Shown piece by piece: positions 54,355 through 64,000 of a DNA stretch of 64,000 bases. The DNA lies in contig NZ_CP130886.1 in NCBI RefSeq assembly GCF_030622045.1, forward strand, positions 6,518,001 through 6,582,000, in the 5' to 3' direction. The position numbers and the translations under genes were made by a program. This DNA is from Planctellipticum variicoloris. Lineage in GTDB: Bacteria; Planctomycetota; Planctomycetia; Planctomycetales; Planctomycetaceae. Every line of letters begins with the position of its first letter. Positions within the stretch are counted from its first letter, which is position 1. Under the pieces are notes generated by a model. That model had not been told where the DNA came from and made no database searches. It saw only the letters and a list, made by a program, of their open reading frames with translations.

Positions 54355-54575
54355 GAGGAACATCTCCCGCAGAGGCGCAGAGCGGAGAGAAAACGGAAGC
54401 GAACAGATTTCACGCAACGGCGCAAAGTGGAACGTAAAGACGCGAATAAGTTGAGAGTTGAGAGTTGAGATTAAAAAAGCCAAGGCCGACTTGACTCTGG
54501 CGATCCGCGATAAGCGATCCACGATCTTCCTCTGGCTGCTCGCTATTCGCTACTCCCTATTCGCTGCTCAAGGTC
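54355..54575. repeat. Cluster of short degenerate direct repeats
   Basis: Between the signal peptidase and ABC genes, three kinds of repetitive phrases occur in 220 bases: GGCGCAGAGCGGAGAG near 54374-54390, tandem TTGAGAG (three copies in 54451-54470), and CGCTATTCGCTACTCCCTAT followed by TCGCT (54541-54565). No gene is present. See the finding on intergenic phrase repeats. Confidence 0.7.
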
Positions 54576-54590
54576 ATGGAGGACTGGACG

Positions 54591-55382
54591 ATGTCGCTGC
54601 TGGAATGTCATGGATTGATCAAGCAGTATCCGTCCAAGCGGGCGGTTGACGGCGTCAGCTTTAATGTGGGCGTTGGCGAAATCGTCGGCCTGCTGGGACC
54701 CAACGGCGCCGGCAAGACCACCAGCTTCCGCATGACCTGCGGCCTGGTGACGCCCACCGCCGGCAAGGTGATCTTCAACGGTCAGGACGTCACGAACTGG
54801 CCGCTCTATCGACGGGCGCAGCTCGGCATGGGCTATCTCCCGCAGGACGAAAGCATCTTCGTCAAGCTGTCCGTCGAGCAGAACATCATTGCGGTGCTGG
54901 AGTTTCTGCCCCTCTCTCGAAAAGACCGCCAGTTCCGACTCGACGAACTGCTCGACAAATTCGGGCTGACGAACAAACGCAGGCAGATCGCCTCCACGCT
55001 GTCGGGCGGCGAACGCCGCCGGCTGGAAATCGCCCGCTGCCTGGCGAGCAAGCCCCGGCTCATTCTGCTGGACGAACCGTTCACCGGCATTGATCCCGTG
55101 ACGATTCACAGTATCCAGGACATCATCGCGGACCTCCGCAACTCGGGAATTTCGATCCTGTTGACCGATCACCGCGAAAGGGAAACGCTGACGATTACCG
55201 ACCGCAGCTACGTCGTCTTCGCGGGAAAAATCCTCTGCAGCGGCAACGCGGAGACGGTTCTCCGCGACGAAAACGCCCAGGCGCTGTACTTCGGCAAACG
55301 CTTTGACGCGGAGTCGATTATCGAAAGCAAAGGGGTCTTTCAAACCCAGTTCACAGACAACTCGGAAAAAAACGCCGCCTAG
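54591..55382 (+). CDS. lptB: LptB-like ABC transporter ATPase
   Basis: 263 residues. Walker A GPNGAGKTT, Q-loop LPQDESIF, signature LSGGERRRLEIAR, Walker B LILLDEPF followed by TGIDP, and H-loop TDHRERETL. The whole pattern, and especially PQDESIFVKLSVEQNI, is that of LptB, the ATPase that powers LptFG-driven transport of lipopolysaccharide to the outer membrane. No lptF/G/A/C gene is beside it, so the rest of the machine is encoded elsewhere. ATG 54591 chosen: GGAGG lies 8 bases upstream; ATG 54576 is in frame but lacks a site. Confidence 0.9.
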   Translation: MSLLECHGLIKQYPSKRAVDGVSFNVGVGEIVGLLGPNGAGKTTSFRMTCGLVTPTAGKVIFNGQDVTNWPLYRRAQLGMGYLPQDESIFVKLSVEQNIIAVLEFLPLSRKDRQFRLDELLDKFGLTNKRRQIASTLSGGERRRLEIARCLASKPRLILLDEPFTGIDPVTIHSIQDIIADLRNSGISILLTDHRERETLTITDRSYVVFAGKILCSGNAETVLRDENAQALYFGKRFDAESIIESKGVFQTQFTDNSEKNAA

Positions 55383-55473
55383 CCGCCGAGCCGCCGGGCG
55401 GCGGCCCCGCTGCCGACTTGGAGATGGGCTTGTCGTAGATGGCCCATTCGGCGGCGATGGGACGAGGGGCGTT

Positions 55474-55860
55474 TCAGGGTGTCGGTTCTTCTTTCAGGTA
55501 GCGGCTGTTCGATTTTGCCGGGCGGCCGAAGACGAGCCAGAGAACCAGGCCCCAGTGGATGGCGAGTCCGATGGAGTAGGGCAACTGGTTGACGATCCAG
55601 AAGAGGGCTTCGTCCGGACCACCCGCTGCCGTGAATCGAAATCCGGCCAACTGGTGCAGCAGGCTGACCACGAGAGGCAGGCCGAAGCTCATGAAGCCAG
55701 ACAGTCCCACGAGGGCCAGGACGGTCCAGCCCTCGCGGGGGCGATCTCGCAGATTCCGGACGGCCAGCAGCGTCGCGATCAGGAGCAGGAGGTAGGTCGG
55801 CGAATTGCCGAGCAACCGGCCAAGGATCATCGCGGAATCACCCAGACCGAAAAATCCCAT
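55474..55860 (-). CDS. Integral membrane protein of unknown function
   Basis: 128 residues with three to four hydrophobic segments (SPTYLLLLIATLLAVRNL, GWTVLALVGLSGFMSFGLPLVVSLL, IVNQLPYSIGLAIHWGLVLWLVFG). No named family recognised. Convergent with the lptB gene (91 bases apart). Confidence 0.7.
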   Translation of the reverse strand: MGFFGLGDSAMILGRLLGNSPTYLLLLIATLLAVRNLRDRPREGWTVLALVGLSGFMSFGLPLVVSLLHQLAGFRFTAAGGPDEALFWIVNQLPYSIGLAIHWGLVLWLVFGRPAKSNSRYLKEEPTP

Positions 55861-55997
55861 GGCACGCTCCTTTCGCGGCGGGGAAAGTCACCGGACCGGC
55901 TGCCGGGCGGCCTTTGAAATCGTCCGAGGGCCGACTAGGATGAAGCATTCGGGTTGGACAACGCAACCCGATTCTGCGGAAGACATTGCAAAGAATT

Positions 55998-56014
55998 GGC
56001 GGGCGCAGCCCGCC
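55998..56014. repeat. GGCGGGC hairpin
   Basis: Seven-bp GC stem (55998-56004 with 56008-56014) and a 3-base loop in the thiC leader, followed by CTACGA; resembles part of a dispersed intergenic palindrome. It has no T-run, so termination is unlikely. Confidence 0.5.
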
Positions 56015-56060
56015 CTACGAGATCCGTCCTTCCGGGGACGTTGAGCGAGAAGGTGGAATG

Positions 56061-57902
<1,842 letters not shown>

Positions 57903-57922
57903 TTCGTGCGATCGTCAGCGGA

Positions 57923-57952
57923 CGGGCTTCGGGTATCGGGCTTCGGGCTTCG
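57923..57952. repeat. Degenerate direct repeat CGGGCTTCGGG
   Basis: CGGGCTTCGGGTATCGGGCT is followed by TCGGGCTTCG: three near-copies of a GGGCTTC phrase just after thiC, in non-coding DNA. See the finding on intergenic phrase repeats. Confidence 0.7.
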
Positions 57953-58137
57953 CAGAGGACGTGAAGAGCGTTCGGCGGGTGTCGGCCTGTTCATGGACGT
58001 AATCGCCGCAGCAGGTCGCCCGTTCCTTCACCGACAATTCATCAACCTTTCGCCATCTGTCCGTTGCAGTCAGTCGCCGCACCGGCGATCTTGCAGGGAA
58101 CGAATATTCCACCGCACGATCTGCCGGGGCCTCTGCC

Positions 58138-59703
58138 ATGCATCGTCTGCCGAACTGGGAACTGAACCGCCGGGCGTTCGTGCTGTCGGGACTGGCGCTC
58201 GCCGGTCTCCCCTGGCGGGCTCAGGCCTCGTCGCTGCTGGTGAAGCACCAGCAGAAGTTCACGGGCAACCCGTTTACGCTCGGCGCGGCCTCCGGCGATC
58301 CGACGCCGTCGAGCGTCGTCCTCTGGACGCGGCTGGCCCCGTCGCCGCTGACGCCCGACGGCGGCATGCCGGCCGAGAACGTCGAGGTCCGCTGGGTGAT
58401 CGCGAAAGACGATCAGCTCCGCGACGTCGTCCGCGAAGGCCGGTCGATCGCCACGCCCCTCTTCGCCCATTCGCTGCACGTGGAAGTCGACGGACTGGAG
58501 CCGGACCGCTGGTACTCGTACGGGTTCTTCGTCGGCAACGAGGCCAGCCCGATCGGCCGGACGCGCACAATGCCCGCTCTGAGCGTCCTGCCCGGAAAGC
58601 TGCGCTACGCGTTCGCCTCCTGCCAGCACTACGAGACCGGCCTCTACACCGCCTACGAGCACATGGCGCAGGAGGATCTCGATCTGGTCGCCCACCTGGG
58701 GGACTACATCTACGAGTATGAAGGGAAGGACAAACGGGTCCGCAAGCACGAAGGGCCCAAGCTGACGTCGCTGGACGACTACCGGATTCGTCACGCCCAG
58801 TACAAGACCGACGGGCACTTGCAGGCCATGCATGCGGCATGTCCGTGGGTTGTGGCGTGGGACGATCACGAGTTCGAGAACAATTGCGCGGGGGATATTT
58901 CCGAGAGGTCGGGGGTCGATCCGGTGCTGTTTCTCCAGCAGCGGGCGCGGGCCTATCGGGCCTACTACGAGCACATGCCGCTCGGTCCGATGAGCATTCC
59001 GCAGGGGCCGTACATGCGGCTCTATAAGAACATCCAGTTCGGCCGACTGGCGCAGTTTTCCGTGCTGGATACGCGGCAGTACCGGAGCGACCAGCCGAAC
59101 GGCGACGGGAAGAAGCCTGCGACCGGAGCGGTGCTCGATCCGCAGACGACGATGCTGGGCGGGGATCAGGAGCACTGGCTGAACAACAGCCTGCTGAATT
59201 CACCGGCCCGGTGGAACGTGCTGGCGCAGCAGGTGATGGTTGCGCCGGTCGATTTTGAGCCGGGTCCGGAAGTCCATTTGAGCATGGATCAGTGGGGCGG
59301 CTACGACGTCGCCCGCACCCGGCTGTTGAGCTTTCTGCGCGATCGGCAGATTTCCAATCCGGTGGTGATTACCGGCGACATTCATTCCAACTGGGTGAAC
59401 GACCTGAAGGTCAATTTCCGCGAAGCCGATTCGCCGACGGTGGCGACGGAGTTCGTCGGGACGTCAATCAGCTCGGGAGGCAATGGGTCCCAGACGGTTC
59501 CGCGGGCGCAGGGGATGGAACAGGAAAACCCGTTCGTGAAGTTCTTCAATGCCGAACGGGGCTACGTGAGCTGCACGCTGACGCCGAAGGAATACCGGGC
59601 GGACTACCAGGTGGTGGAGTACGTCGACAAGCCGGGGGCGCCGAAGGTGACGCGGGCCTCGTTCGTGGTGGAAGACGGGAAGGCGGGGGCGGAGCGGGCG
59701 TAG
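58138..59703 (+). CDS. PhoD-type alkaline phosphatase/phosphodiesterase
   Basis: 521 residues. Tat-type signal (LNRRAFVLSGLALAGLPW). The body is PhoD-like: GAASGDPTPSSVVLWTRL, the Asp/His metal motifs in FASCQHYETG, VAHLGDYIYEYEG, VVAWDDHEFENN, and ITGDIHSNW. PhoD enzymes use Fe and Ca to cleave phosphodiesters, for example teichoic acids or phospholipids, outside the cytosol. It gives this genome both PhoA-type (31099-32757) and PhoD-type phosphatases in the window. Start ATG 58138. Confidence 0.93.
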   Translation: MHRLPNWELNRRAFVLSGLALAGLPWRAQASSLLVKHQQKFTGNPFTLGAASGDPTPSSVVLWTRLAPSPLTPDGGMPAENVEVRWVIAKDDQLRDVVREGRSIATPLFAHSLHVEVDGLEPDRWYSYGFFVGNEASPIGRTRTMPALSVLPGKLRYAFASCQHYETGLYTAYEHMAQEDLDLVAHLGDYIYEYEGKDKRVRKHEGPKLTSLDDYRIRHAQYKTDGHLQAMHAACPWVVAWDDHEFENNCAGDISERSGVDPVLFLQQRARAYRAYYEHMPLGPMSIPQGPYMRLYKNIQFGRLAQFSVLDTRQYRSDQPNGDGKKPATGAVLDPQTTMLGGDQEHWLNNSLLNSPARWNVLAQQVMVAPVDFEPGPEVHLSMDQWGGYDVARTRLLSFLRDRQISNPVVITGDIHSNWVNDLKVNFREADSPTVATEFVGTSISSGGNGSQTVPRAQGMEQENPFVKFFNAERGYVSCTLTPKEYRADYQVVEYVDKPGAPKVTRASFVVEDGKAGAERA

Positions 59704-59802
59704 GAAGGAACTTTGAGTCTTCCCTTTGCCGGGAAGAAGAGGATTCACCGCGGAGGCTCGGAGGACGCGGAGATCGGAAGAGAGGCCGCGTAGCACGCCG
59801 CG

Positions 59803-60213
59803 TCAGCAGAACTTTCGAAGTTGCTCCCATAGTCCTGGTGAGATGCTGACCGGGCCGGTTTCGGACACGCGGTGGAGCGCTTCTTCGATCGAAAGAGATC
59901 GGCCGCGAGCCAGTCCGAAAACTGCGATCGCTGGAGTCCGACTGAGGCCGGCGCTGCAGCCGATCAGGCAGGGGACATTATTCCGAATAGCATCGGCAAC
60001 CGTCTCGACCGCCAATCGCAGCAGCCAGTCGGGATTGTCGCCGCCGTCCAGCAACGGGAACCGGCAGTAGACCAGATCGCGAGAGAGGACCGCTGGCGAT
60101 TCTTCGGCCGCCAGATCAACGACGATTTCGATTCCCGCCGCGTGAAGCGAGCTGAGATTGCGCACGTTGCCGGCATGGCCGAGGAAGAGCGGAGTCTGGT
60201 CGATGGCGCGCAT
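59803..60213 (-). CDS. Small CX5R protein-tyrosine/dual-specificity phosphatase-like protein
   Basis: 136 residues. The phosphate loop CSAGLSR (Cys86, Arg92) fits CX5R, and the segment before it (DAIRNNVPCLIGC) has Gly85 where most family members have His. VVDLAAEESP and LVYCRFPLLDGGDN suit the early strands and the acid loop. The fold is that of small dual-specificity phosphatases; loss of the His may weaken catalysis. Convergent with the PhoD gene, 99 bases apart. Confidence 0.82.
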   Translation of the reverse strand: MRAIDQTPLFLGHAGNVRNLSSLHAAGIEIVVDLAAEESPAVLSRDLVYCRFPLLDGGDNPDWLLRLAVETVADAIRNNVPCLIGCSAGLSRTPAIAVFGLARGRSLSIEEALHRVSETGPVSISPGLWEQLRKFC

Positions 60214-60326
60214 CAGTGATTCCTGCTCGTCTGACGCATTCTGGATTGGAGAGAAGGTAGCATTTGACCAGACGGCCGGAGAAGCGATAATCTGAATTCA
60301 GCGAGCTTTGTTATCGGGAGATCGTC

Positions 60327-60566
60327 ATGCCGGCGACACTGGACGAATTGAATGAGTTTCATCGGTTCGCCGCGGAATTGATTCGCGAGAGCGAGACGCC
60401 GCTGGAATTCGGCGAGTTGATGGAGCGGTGGTACGACAACCGTGATCGCGACCAGATCAACGCGATCATTCGCCGGGGGTTGCAGGATATTGCTGAGGGA
60501 CGGGGGATTCCCGCTCACGAGCATCTCAAACAACTGCGTGAGAAGTATGGATTCCCGGAACTGTGA
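60327..60566 (+). CDS. Putative antitoxin of a ParE/RelE-type module
   Basis: 79 residues, small and charged, upstream of a toxin-like gene with which it overlaps by 4 bases (GTGA). Helical throughout (ELNEFHRFAAELIRE, DQINAIIRRGLQDIAEGRG). It does not show a clear ribbon-helix-helix; the antitoxin role is inferred from context. GGGAG lies 6 bases before the ATG. Confidence 0.7.
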   Translation: MPATLDELNEFHRFAAELIRESETPLEFGELMERWYDNRDRDQINAIIRRGLQDIAEGRGIPAHEHLKQLREKYGFPEL

Positions 60567-60907
60567 AATATCTTGTCGTCGTATTGCCGCAGGCACATGA
60601 AGACGTGGAGATCATCGTTTCCTGGCTTCTCCAACGATCGCCGACCGGCGCGACGGCGTGGTATCGGCGATGGTGCGCGATGCTGAATGAACTGAGCCGG
60701 TCGGCCGACCGCTGCGTCGAAGCGCCGGAGAGCGCCGACCACTCGCAGCAGCTCCATCAGCTTCAATTCAAGACGCGTCGCGGTCATCATTATCGCGTGA
60801 TTTTTGTGATTCAGAACTCGAAGGTCTACGTTCTGCACGTCCGCGGTTCCGGGCAGGATCTGCTGTCGCCGGACGAAATTCGACATCCCGATGAACCGTT
60901 GAATTGA
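60563..60907 (+). CDS. ParE/RelE superfamily toxin-like protein
   Basis: 114 residues. RelE/ParE fold marks: an early helix (AHEDVEIIVSWLLQRSPTGATAWYRRW), then QFKTRRGHHYRVIFVIQNSKVYVLHVRG, the typical strand pair with Arg and His. Starts at GTG 60563, within the stop of the antitoxin gene. Target (ribosome or gyrase) cannot be told. It seems a short, possibly orphan chromosomal module. Confidence 0.8.
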   Translation: MKYLVVVLPQAHEDVEIIVSWLLQRSPTGATAWYRRWCAMLNELSRSADRCVEAPESADHSQQLHQLQFKTRRGHHYRVIFVIQNSKVYVLHVRGSGQDLLSPDEIRHPDEPLN

Positions 60908-60914
60908 CTCCTCC

Positions 60915-61379
60915 ATGAAACTCTGGATCGACGCCGACGCCGCCCCGCAGGAGGTCAAAGACCTCGTCTTCCGCGCGTCCAAGCGGCTGCAGCTTCCTGT
61001 GGTGCTGGTGGCGAATACGGTCATCCGGCCGCCGCTCGGGAATCCGCTGGTCAGCGCAGTAGTCGTCGAAGGACGCGCGGATGCGGCTGACAAGTACATC
61101 GTCGACCAGGCGGAGCCGGGGGACGTGGCGGTGACGCAGGATGTCCCGCTGGCGGCGGCCCTGGTGGAGAAGCAGGTCGTCACGATCAGCCCGCGGGGGC
61201 TGGAGTTCACGCCCGACACCGTCGGGCAGCGGCTGGCGCTGCGGAACATGTTGGAAGAAACCCGCTCGGCCGGCGGCATGACCGGGGGGCCCTCTCCCTA
61301 TAGCGCCAAGGACCGGCATACGTTTGCAACCACGCTCGATCAGGTGCTGACCCGGCTGCTTCGGAAACGGAACCGTTGA
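60915..61379 (+). CDS. YaiI/YqxD (DUF188) family protein
   Basis: 154 residues. The family pattern is intact: MKLWIDADAAPQEVKDLVFRAS, VVEGRADAADKYIVDQAEPGDVAVTQDVPLAAALVEKQ, and TPDTVGQRLALRNMLEETRSAG, then GPSPYSAKDRHTFATTLD at the end. It is a PIN/NYN-like fold with conserved acidic residues (DAD; D in VTQDVP); a nuclease role is suspected but unproven. Start 7 bases after the toxin stop, so it may be cotranscribed. Confidence 0.93.
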   Translation: MKLWIDADAAPQEVKDLVFRASKRLQLPVVLVANTVIRPPLGNPLVSAVVVEGRADAADKYIVDQAEPGDVAVTQDVPLAAALVEKQVVTISPRGLEFTPDTVGQRLALRNMLEETRSAGGMTGGPSPYSAKDRHTFATTLDQVLTRLLRKRNR

Positions 61380-61409
61380 CGTTCGAAGTTGCGCCAGTCC
61401 TTACCCCCC

Positions 61410-61466
61410 AACGAAAAGAACCCGAGCCCGGTCGCCGCCGTGAGGCGACGGGCCGGACTCGGGGCC
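61410..61466 (-). terminator. Terminator for the minus-strand membrane-protein cluster
   Basis: Imperfect GC-rich arms 61421-61436 and 61444-61463. Read on the minus strand, the hairpin is followed by TTCTTTTCGTT, a U-rich tail. It lies between the converging genes ending at 61379 (+) and 61504 (-). Confidence 0.7.
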
Positions 61467-61503
61467 CCTCCGCAGTCGCAGGAGAATTCGTTGAGTGTCC
61501 GTC

Positions 61504-61740
61504 TTACGGCACCGACGGCCAGCGCGTGATCGGCTCGCCGTATTGGACGGCGTCGTCGACTTTGTCTTCGACCCCTTCGGCGAAGTCTTTCGCCTTTTGA
61601 ACGGCCTTTCCGGCGTCCTGCTGGACTTTGTTCTTGTCGATCATGATCGTCGTCTGCGACGCGTTGTTGCTGATGCTGAGCCAGCCCAGCAGCGCCATGA
61701 CGCCGACCAGAATCGCGATCAGGACAACGGCTTTGATCAT
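61504..61740 (-). CDS. Small membrane-anchored protein
   Basis: 78 residues. One N-terminal membrane segment (IKAVVLIAILVGVMALLGWL), then a charged, helical exported part (DKNKVQQDAGKAVQKAKDFAEGVEDKVDDAVQYG) resembling YtxH- or LEA-like stress proteins. Strong ribosome site GAGGGGAG 6 bases upstream. Probably an envelope stress protein; inference. Confidence 0.75.
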   Translation of the reverse strand: MIKAVVLIAILVGVMALLGWLSISNNASQTTIMIDKNKVQQDAGKAVQKAKDFAEGVEDKVDDAVQYGEPITRWPSVP

Positions 61741-61776
61741 GATGATCTCCCCTCGTCGGGTTCGTGAGGACTCAGG

Positions 61777-61941
61777 TCAGACGCTGAGCCGGCGACCGGT
61801 CAGCAGCGCCACGACGAACAGGATCAGGAACAGCACGAAACAGAACTTGGCAATCATCGCGGCCGTTCCGGCAATCACGCCAAAGCCCAGGATGCCGGCA
61901 ATAATCGCAATCACGATGAACGTCAGTGCCCAGGACAACAT
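61777..61941 (-). CDS. DUF1328 small membrane protein
   Basis: 54 residues, the usual length. Reads [20 protein letters not shown] and continues [18 protein letters not shown] to a final LLTGRRLSV: two closely spaced membrane helices with a short Gly hinge, exactly as DUF1328 (YtjA-like) proteins. Often induced by osmotic or envelope stress. AGAGGT lies 5 bases upstream of the start. Confidence 0.9.
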   Translation of the reverse strand: MLSWALTFIVIAIIAGILGFGVIAGTAAMIAKFCFVLFLILFVVALLTGRRLSV

Positions 61942-62144
61942 GTCGCACCTCTTTCAATACGGGGGGAGGGACGCCTCGCCCGACCCGCTCCACGGCGCGG
62001 CCGTGGGATGAGCGGCAGCGCGCAATGGACAGCGCACAGCGTCCCCGTGGAGCGGGCGGCGAAGCGATACAGCGGCTCTTCACATGAGCCGGAAATTGAC
62101 TGTCGAATTCGCAGATCCGACCGCGTCAACAGGTGAATTTCGCG

Positions 62145-62327
62145 TCAGCGGCGTTCCAGCAGCAGCATGACGCCGGCAAAGACGGCCAGCAGATTCAGCA
62201 CGGCCGACAGCACGGGGCTGCCCAGACTCAGCAGGGAAACCGTTCCCACGGCAATGAGCCAGAAGGCCAGGAGCAGGGTCCCCAGGTTGCGGGGAACGGC
62301 GATGGTGCGTCGATTGGTCAGTTGCAT
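62145..62327 (-). CDS. Small membrane protein of the stress cluster
   Basis: 60 residues. Two hydrophobic helices (NLGTLLLAFWLIAVGTVSLL; VLSAVLNLLAVFAGVMLLLE), basic N-terminus and a final Arg pair. GAGG 6 bases upstream. Unnamed; such proteins often sit beside DUF1328 genes. Confidence 0.75.
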   Translation of the reverse strand: MQLTNRRTIAVPRNLGTLLLAFWLIAVGTVSLLSLGSPVLSAVLNLLAVFAGVMLLLERR

Positions 62328-62417
62328 GATGGACCTCGTGAGTTTGCGGAGGGTTGGGGCCTCATTTCAGGTCGCAGGGACCTGATCGGCCGGCCCGGAC
62401 GGCGGCGTGAGCTGCCG

Positions 62418-62675
62418 TTACTCCTTGGGTTCCACCTTCACGGACGAGCCATCCTTTGCGTTGGAGTCGATTTCCAGCTTGGTGCCGGAGCTCTCGTCTC
62501 CCGTTTCGATCTTGGTGTCGCTGCCAGATTTCGAGCGCTCGACTTCAATGTCGACGCCTGGCGCCTTGATGTCGAGGACCTTCTGCTTGGGTTCTTCGCA
62601 GCCACTTAAGGAGAGTACCGTACTCCCCGCCAGCAGCGCCGTTGCGAAGCCGTATCGAATCGTCTTCGCGTGCAT
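62418..62675 (-). CDS. Small lipoprotein
   Basis: 85 residues. Lipoprotein signal with lipobox LSGC (Cys near 26) predicted to be lipidated and released to the envelope. The mature part is short and charged (VDIEVERSKSGSDTKIETGD), low in complexity, with repeated Asp/Lys/Ser. ATG 62675 preferred (AGAGAGG 7 bases upstream). Fits the envelope-stress theme. Confidence 0.78.
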   Translation of the reverse strand: MHAKTIRYGFATALLAGSTVLSLSGCEEPKQKVLDIKAPGVDIEVERSKSGSDTKIETGDESSGTKLEIDSNAKDGSSVKVEPKE

Positions 62676-62954
62676 GATCAAACCTCTCTTTCAGGACCTG
62701 ACGGCGTGTCAGGGCTGGCGTGGAGGAAAAGCAACATGCGTGCCGGCGAGATGCCCGAGGGTTTTGGATTGTTCCGGAACCTGTTTGCAGCACGCTGGTT
62801 GCTGAATTCCGGACGCAAACGAAGTCTTCCGCTGCTGCGGAGCGGATGGGGTTGATGTGGAGCAAATGTCTACAGGAATTTCGCAACAGGACGTGGGAAA
62901 ACGCAGGAAAATCGACCGACAGGGGCGGCTGGAGCGCATGAAGTACGCTGGGGG

Positions 62955-63614
62955 TCAATGTTCCTGGCTGAGAATCCAGCGCATCGCGTGCTGCAGCAGC
63001 TCGCGCCCGTTTTTCAGTCCGAGCTTGTGTCGGATGTTTTCGCGGTGGGAATCGACCGTGTGGGGGCTGAGGTGGAGCCGGCGAGCCAGGTCCGACGGAG
63101 TCTCGCCCTGCCCGAGGCTGCGGTAGATCTCCAGTTCGCGATCGGTCAGTCGCGATACGGGGTCGTCGGGATTTGCGTCCGACCCCGCGATGACCTGGTC
63201 CAGCAGCCGCTGCAGAGTCTCTTCGTTGACGTAGCGGCGGCCGGCCTGCACGGCCCGGACGGCTTCGAGGAGTTTTTCTTCCGACTCCTGCTTGTGGACG
63301 TAGCCCGAGGCGCCGGCCCGCAGTGCGCGCTCGGCGTAGAGGTGTTCCTCGTGGGCGGACAGGACCAGGATCCGGATGCGTGGAAAGCGGTCTTTGACGT
63401 ACTTGATCAGCTCGATTCCCGAACCATCCTTAAGCGACAGATCCGTGACCAGCAGATCCGGCGGCGCGGCTGCAATCGCCTGTTCGGCCTCCTGGATCGA
63501 TCCGGCCAGACCAACGACTTCCAGGTCGGACTCGCCCCTGAGCAGCAGCGCCAGGCCGTCGCGCATCAGCGGATGGTCGTCGACGATGAAGATACGTGTT
63601 TTAGGAGTCGACAT
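62955..63614 (-). CDS. NarL/FixJ-family response regulator
   Basis: 219 residues. Receiver domain: FIVDDHPLMRDGL (acidic pocket), phospho-acceptor Asp in LLVTDLSLKDG, LVLSAHEE, and Lys in SGYVHKQ. LuxR-type helix-turn-helix: LTDRELEIYRSLGQGETPSDLARRLHLSPHTVDSHRENIRHKLGLKN. It should be phosphorylated by the histidine kinase encoded immediately upstream. It may control the small membrane and lipoprotein genes downstream; this is inference. Confidence 0.95.
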   Translation of the reverse strand: MSTPKTRIFIVDDHPLMRDGLALLLRGESDLEVVGLAGSIQEAEQAIAAAPPDLLVTDLSLKDGSGIELIKYVKDRFPRIRILVLSAHEEHLYAERALRAGASGYVHKQESEEKLLEAVRAVQAGRRYVNEETLQRLLDQVIAGSDANPDDPVSRLTDRELEIYRSLGQGETPSDLARRLHLSPHTVDSHRENIRHKLGLKNGRELLQHAMRWILSQEH

Positions 63615-63641
63615 CAGAATATCGCCGCAAGCGGCGCCGGG

Positions 63642-64000
63642 CTAAGCGGACCGAGGAAAAGGCAAGGCACAGCAGACGATCGTACCATCCGGTTCGCCGC
63701 GGCGAACCGTCAGCACCGCGCCGATCAGGTCCGCCCGGTGGGCCATGATGTGGAGACCGCGTCCCGATGACTGAGCCTCACGATCGACGCCGACGCCGTC
63801 GTCGGAAATTTCCAGCGCCAGTTGCGCGTCCCGCTCGAACAACCGGATAGACACTTTCTTGGCAGACGCATGCTTGAGAATGTTCTGGACGGCTTCCTGC
63901 GCGATGCGGTAGAGATGAGTCGTCTGCTGAGCATCCAGTCCAGACAGAGTGGGTTCGCCGGCGTATGCGCAGTCGATCGCATACAGTTCCCGGACCTGCT
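63642..64000 (-). CDS. NarX/DegS-type sensor histidine kinase, C-terminal part (cut by window end)
   Basis: About 118 codons from the window edge to the stop. Contains the HATPase_c region: N-box HLYRIAQEAVQNILKHAS, ISDDGVG, GRGLHIMAHRADLIGA and the final PDGTIVCCALPF. The H-box and sensor part lie outside the window. It lies 27 bases from, and probably in the same operon as, the NarL-type regulator. Confidence 0.9.
   Translation of the reverse strand, partial: QVRELYAIDCAYAGEPTLSGLDAQQTTHLYRIAQEAVQNILKHASAKKVSIRLFERDAQLALEISDDGVGVDREAQSSGRGLHIMAHRADLIGAVLTVRRGEPDGTIVCCALPFPRSA

Overview
The window is GC-rich, densely coded DNA from a planctomycete, most likely class Planctomycetia. The assignment rests on gene content: two secreted DUF1592-type cytochrome / DUF1552 gene pairs, an ECF-type sigma factor co-translated with a membrane Ser/Thr kinase, a Tat-exported sugar-isomerase-like TIM barrel, an FG-GAP protein, PQQ-propeller and phosphatase exoproteins, and many short secreted proteins of unknown function. 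Species cannot be decided from the sequence. I see no rRNA, tRNA, CRISPR array, transposase or integrase.

Layout. 1-2.8 kb: the end of an unrecognised gene, two terminators, an 11-copy heptamer repeat, a two-hairpin element, an orphan homing-endonuclease-repeat protein and a start-less HNH nuclease. 2.8-6.5 kb (-): a DUF1552/DUF1592 pair. 7.2-18.8 kb (-): a ten-gene catabolic cluster (2-oxoacid dehydrogenase E2 and fused E1, SDR, Nramp-like transporter, FAH hydrolase, double cyclase, Ldh2-type dehydrogenase, NAD epimerase, D-2-hydroxyacid dehydrogenase) read away from a divergent FadR/GntR regulator at 19 kb. 19.7-25.2 kb (+): a second DUF1592/DUF1552 pair immediately behind the regulator. 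25.4-27.6 kb (+): an AT-richer three-gene island of unknown function ending in a protein with a permuted NlpC/P60-like pattern.

27.7-44 kb: mostly exported or envelope proteins (esterase, PhoA-type phosphatase, sugar isomerase-like protein, PQQ propeller, TPM/YgcG pair, FG-GAP protein) mixed with a ferredoxin, an enoyl-CoA hydratase, a PaiB-like flavoprotein and a GNA1-like acetyltransferase. 44-49 kb: small secreted or membrane proteins and a MoxR ATPase. 49-55.4 kb: the sigma factor/kinase operon, a very large signal peptidase I and an LptB-like ATPase. 56-60 kb: thiC, a PhoD-type phosphatase and a small CX5R phosphatase. 60.3-61.4 kb: a ParE/RelE-type toxin-antitoxin pair and a YaiI-family protein. 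61.5-64 kb (-): small membrane proteins and a lipoprotein next to a NarL-type two-component system whose kinase runs off the window.

Best candidates for undescribed biology are the three-gene island (25460-27574), the regulated catabolic cluster whose substrate is unknown (7168-19689), and the two kinds of intergenic repeat. All functional statements are inferred from sequence patterns read by eye; no database search was run.
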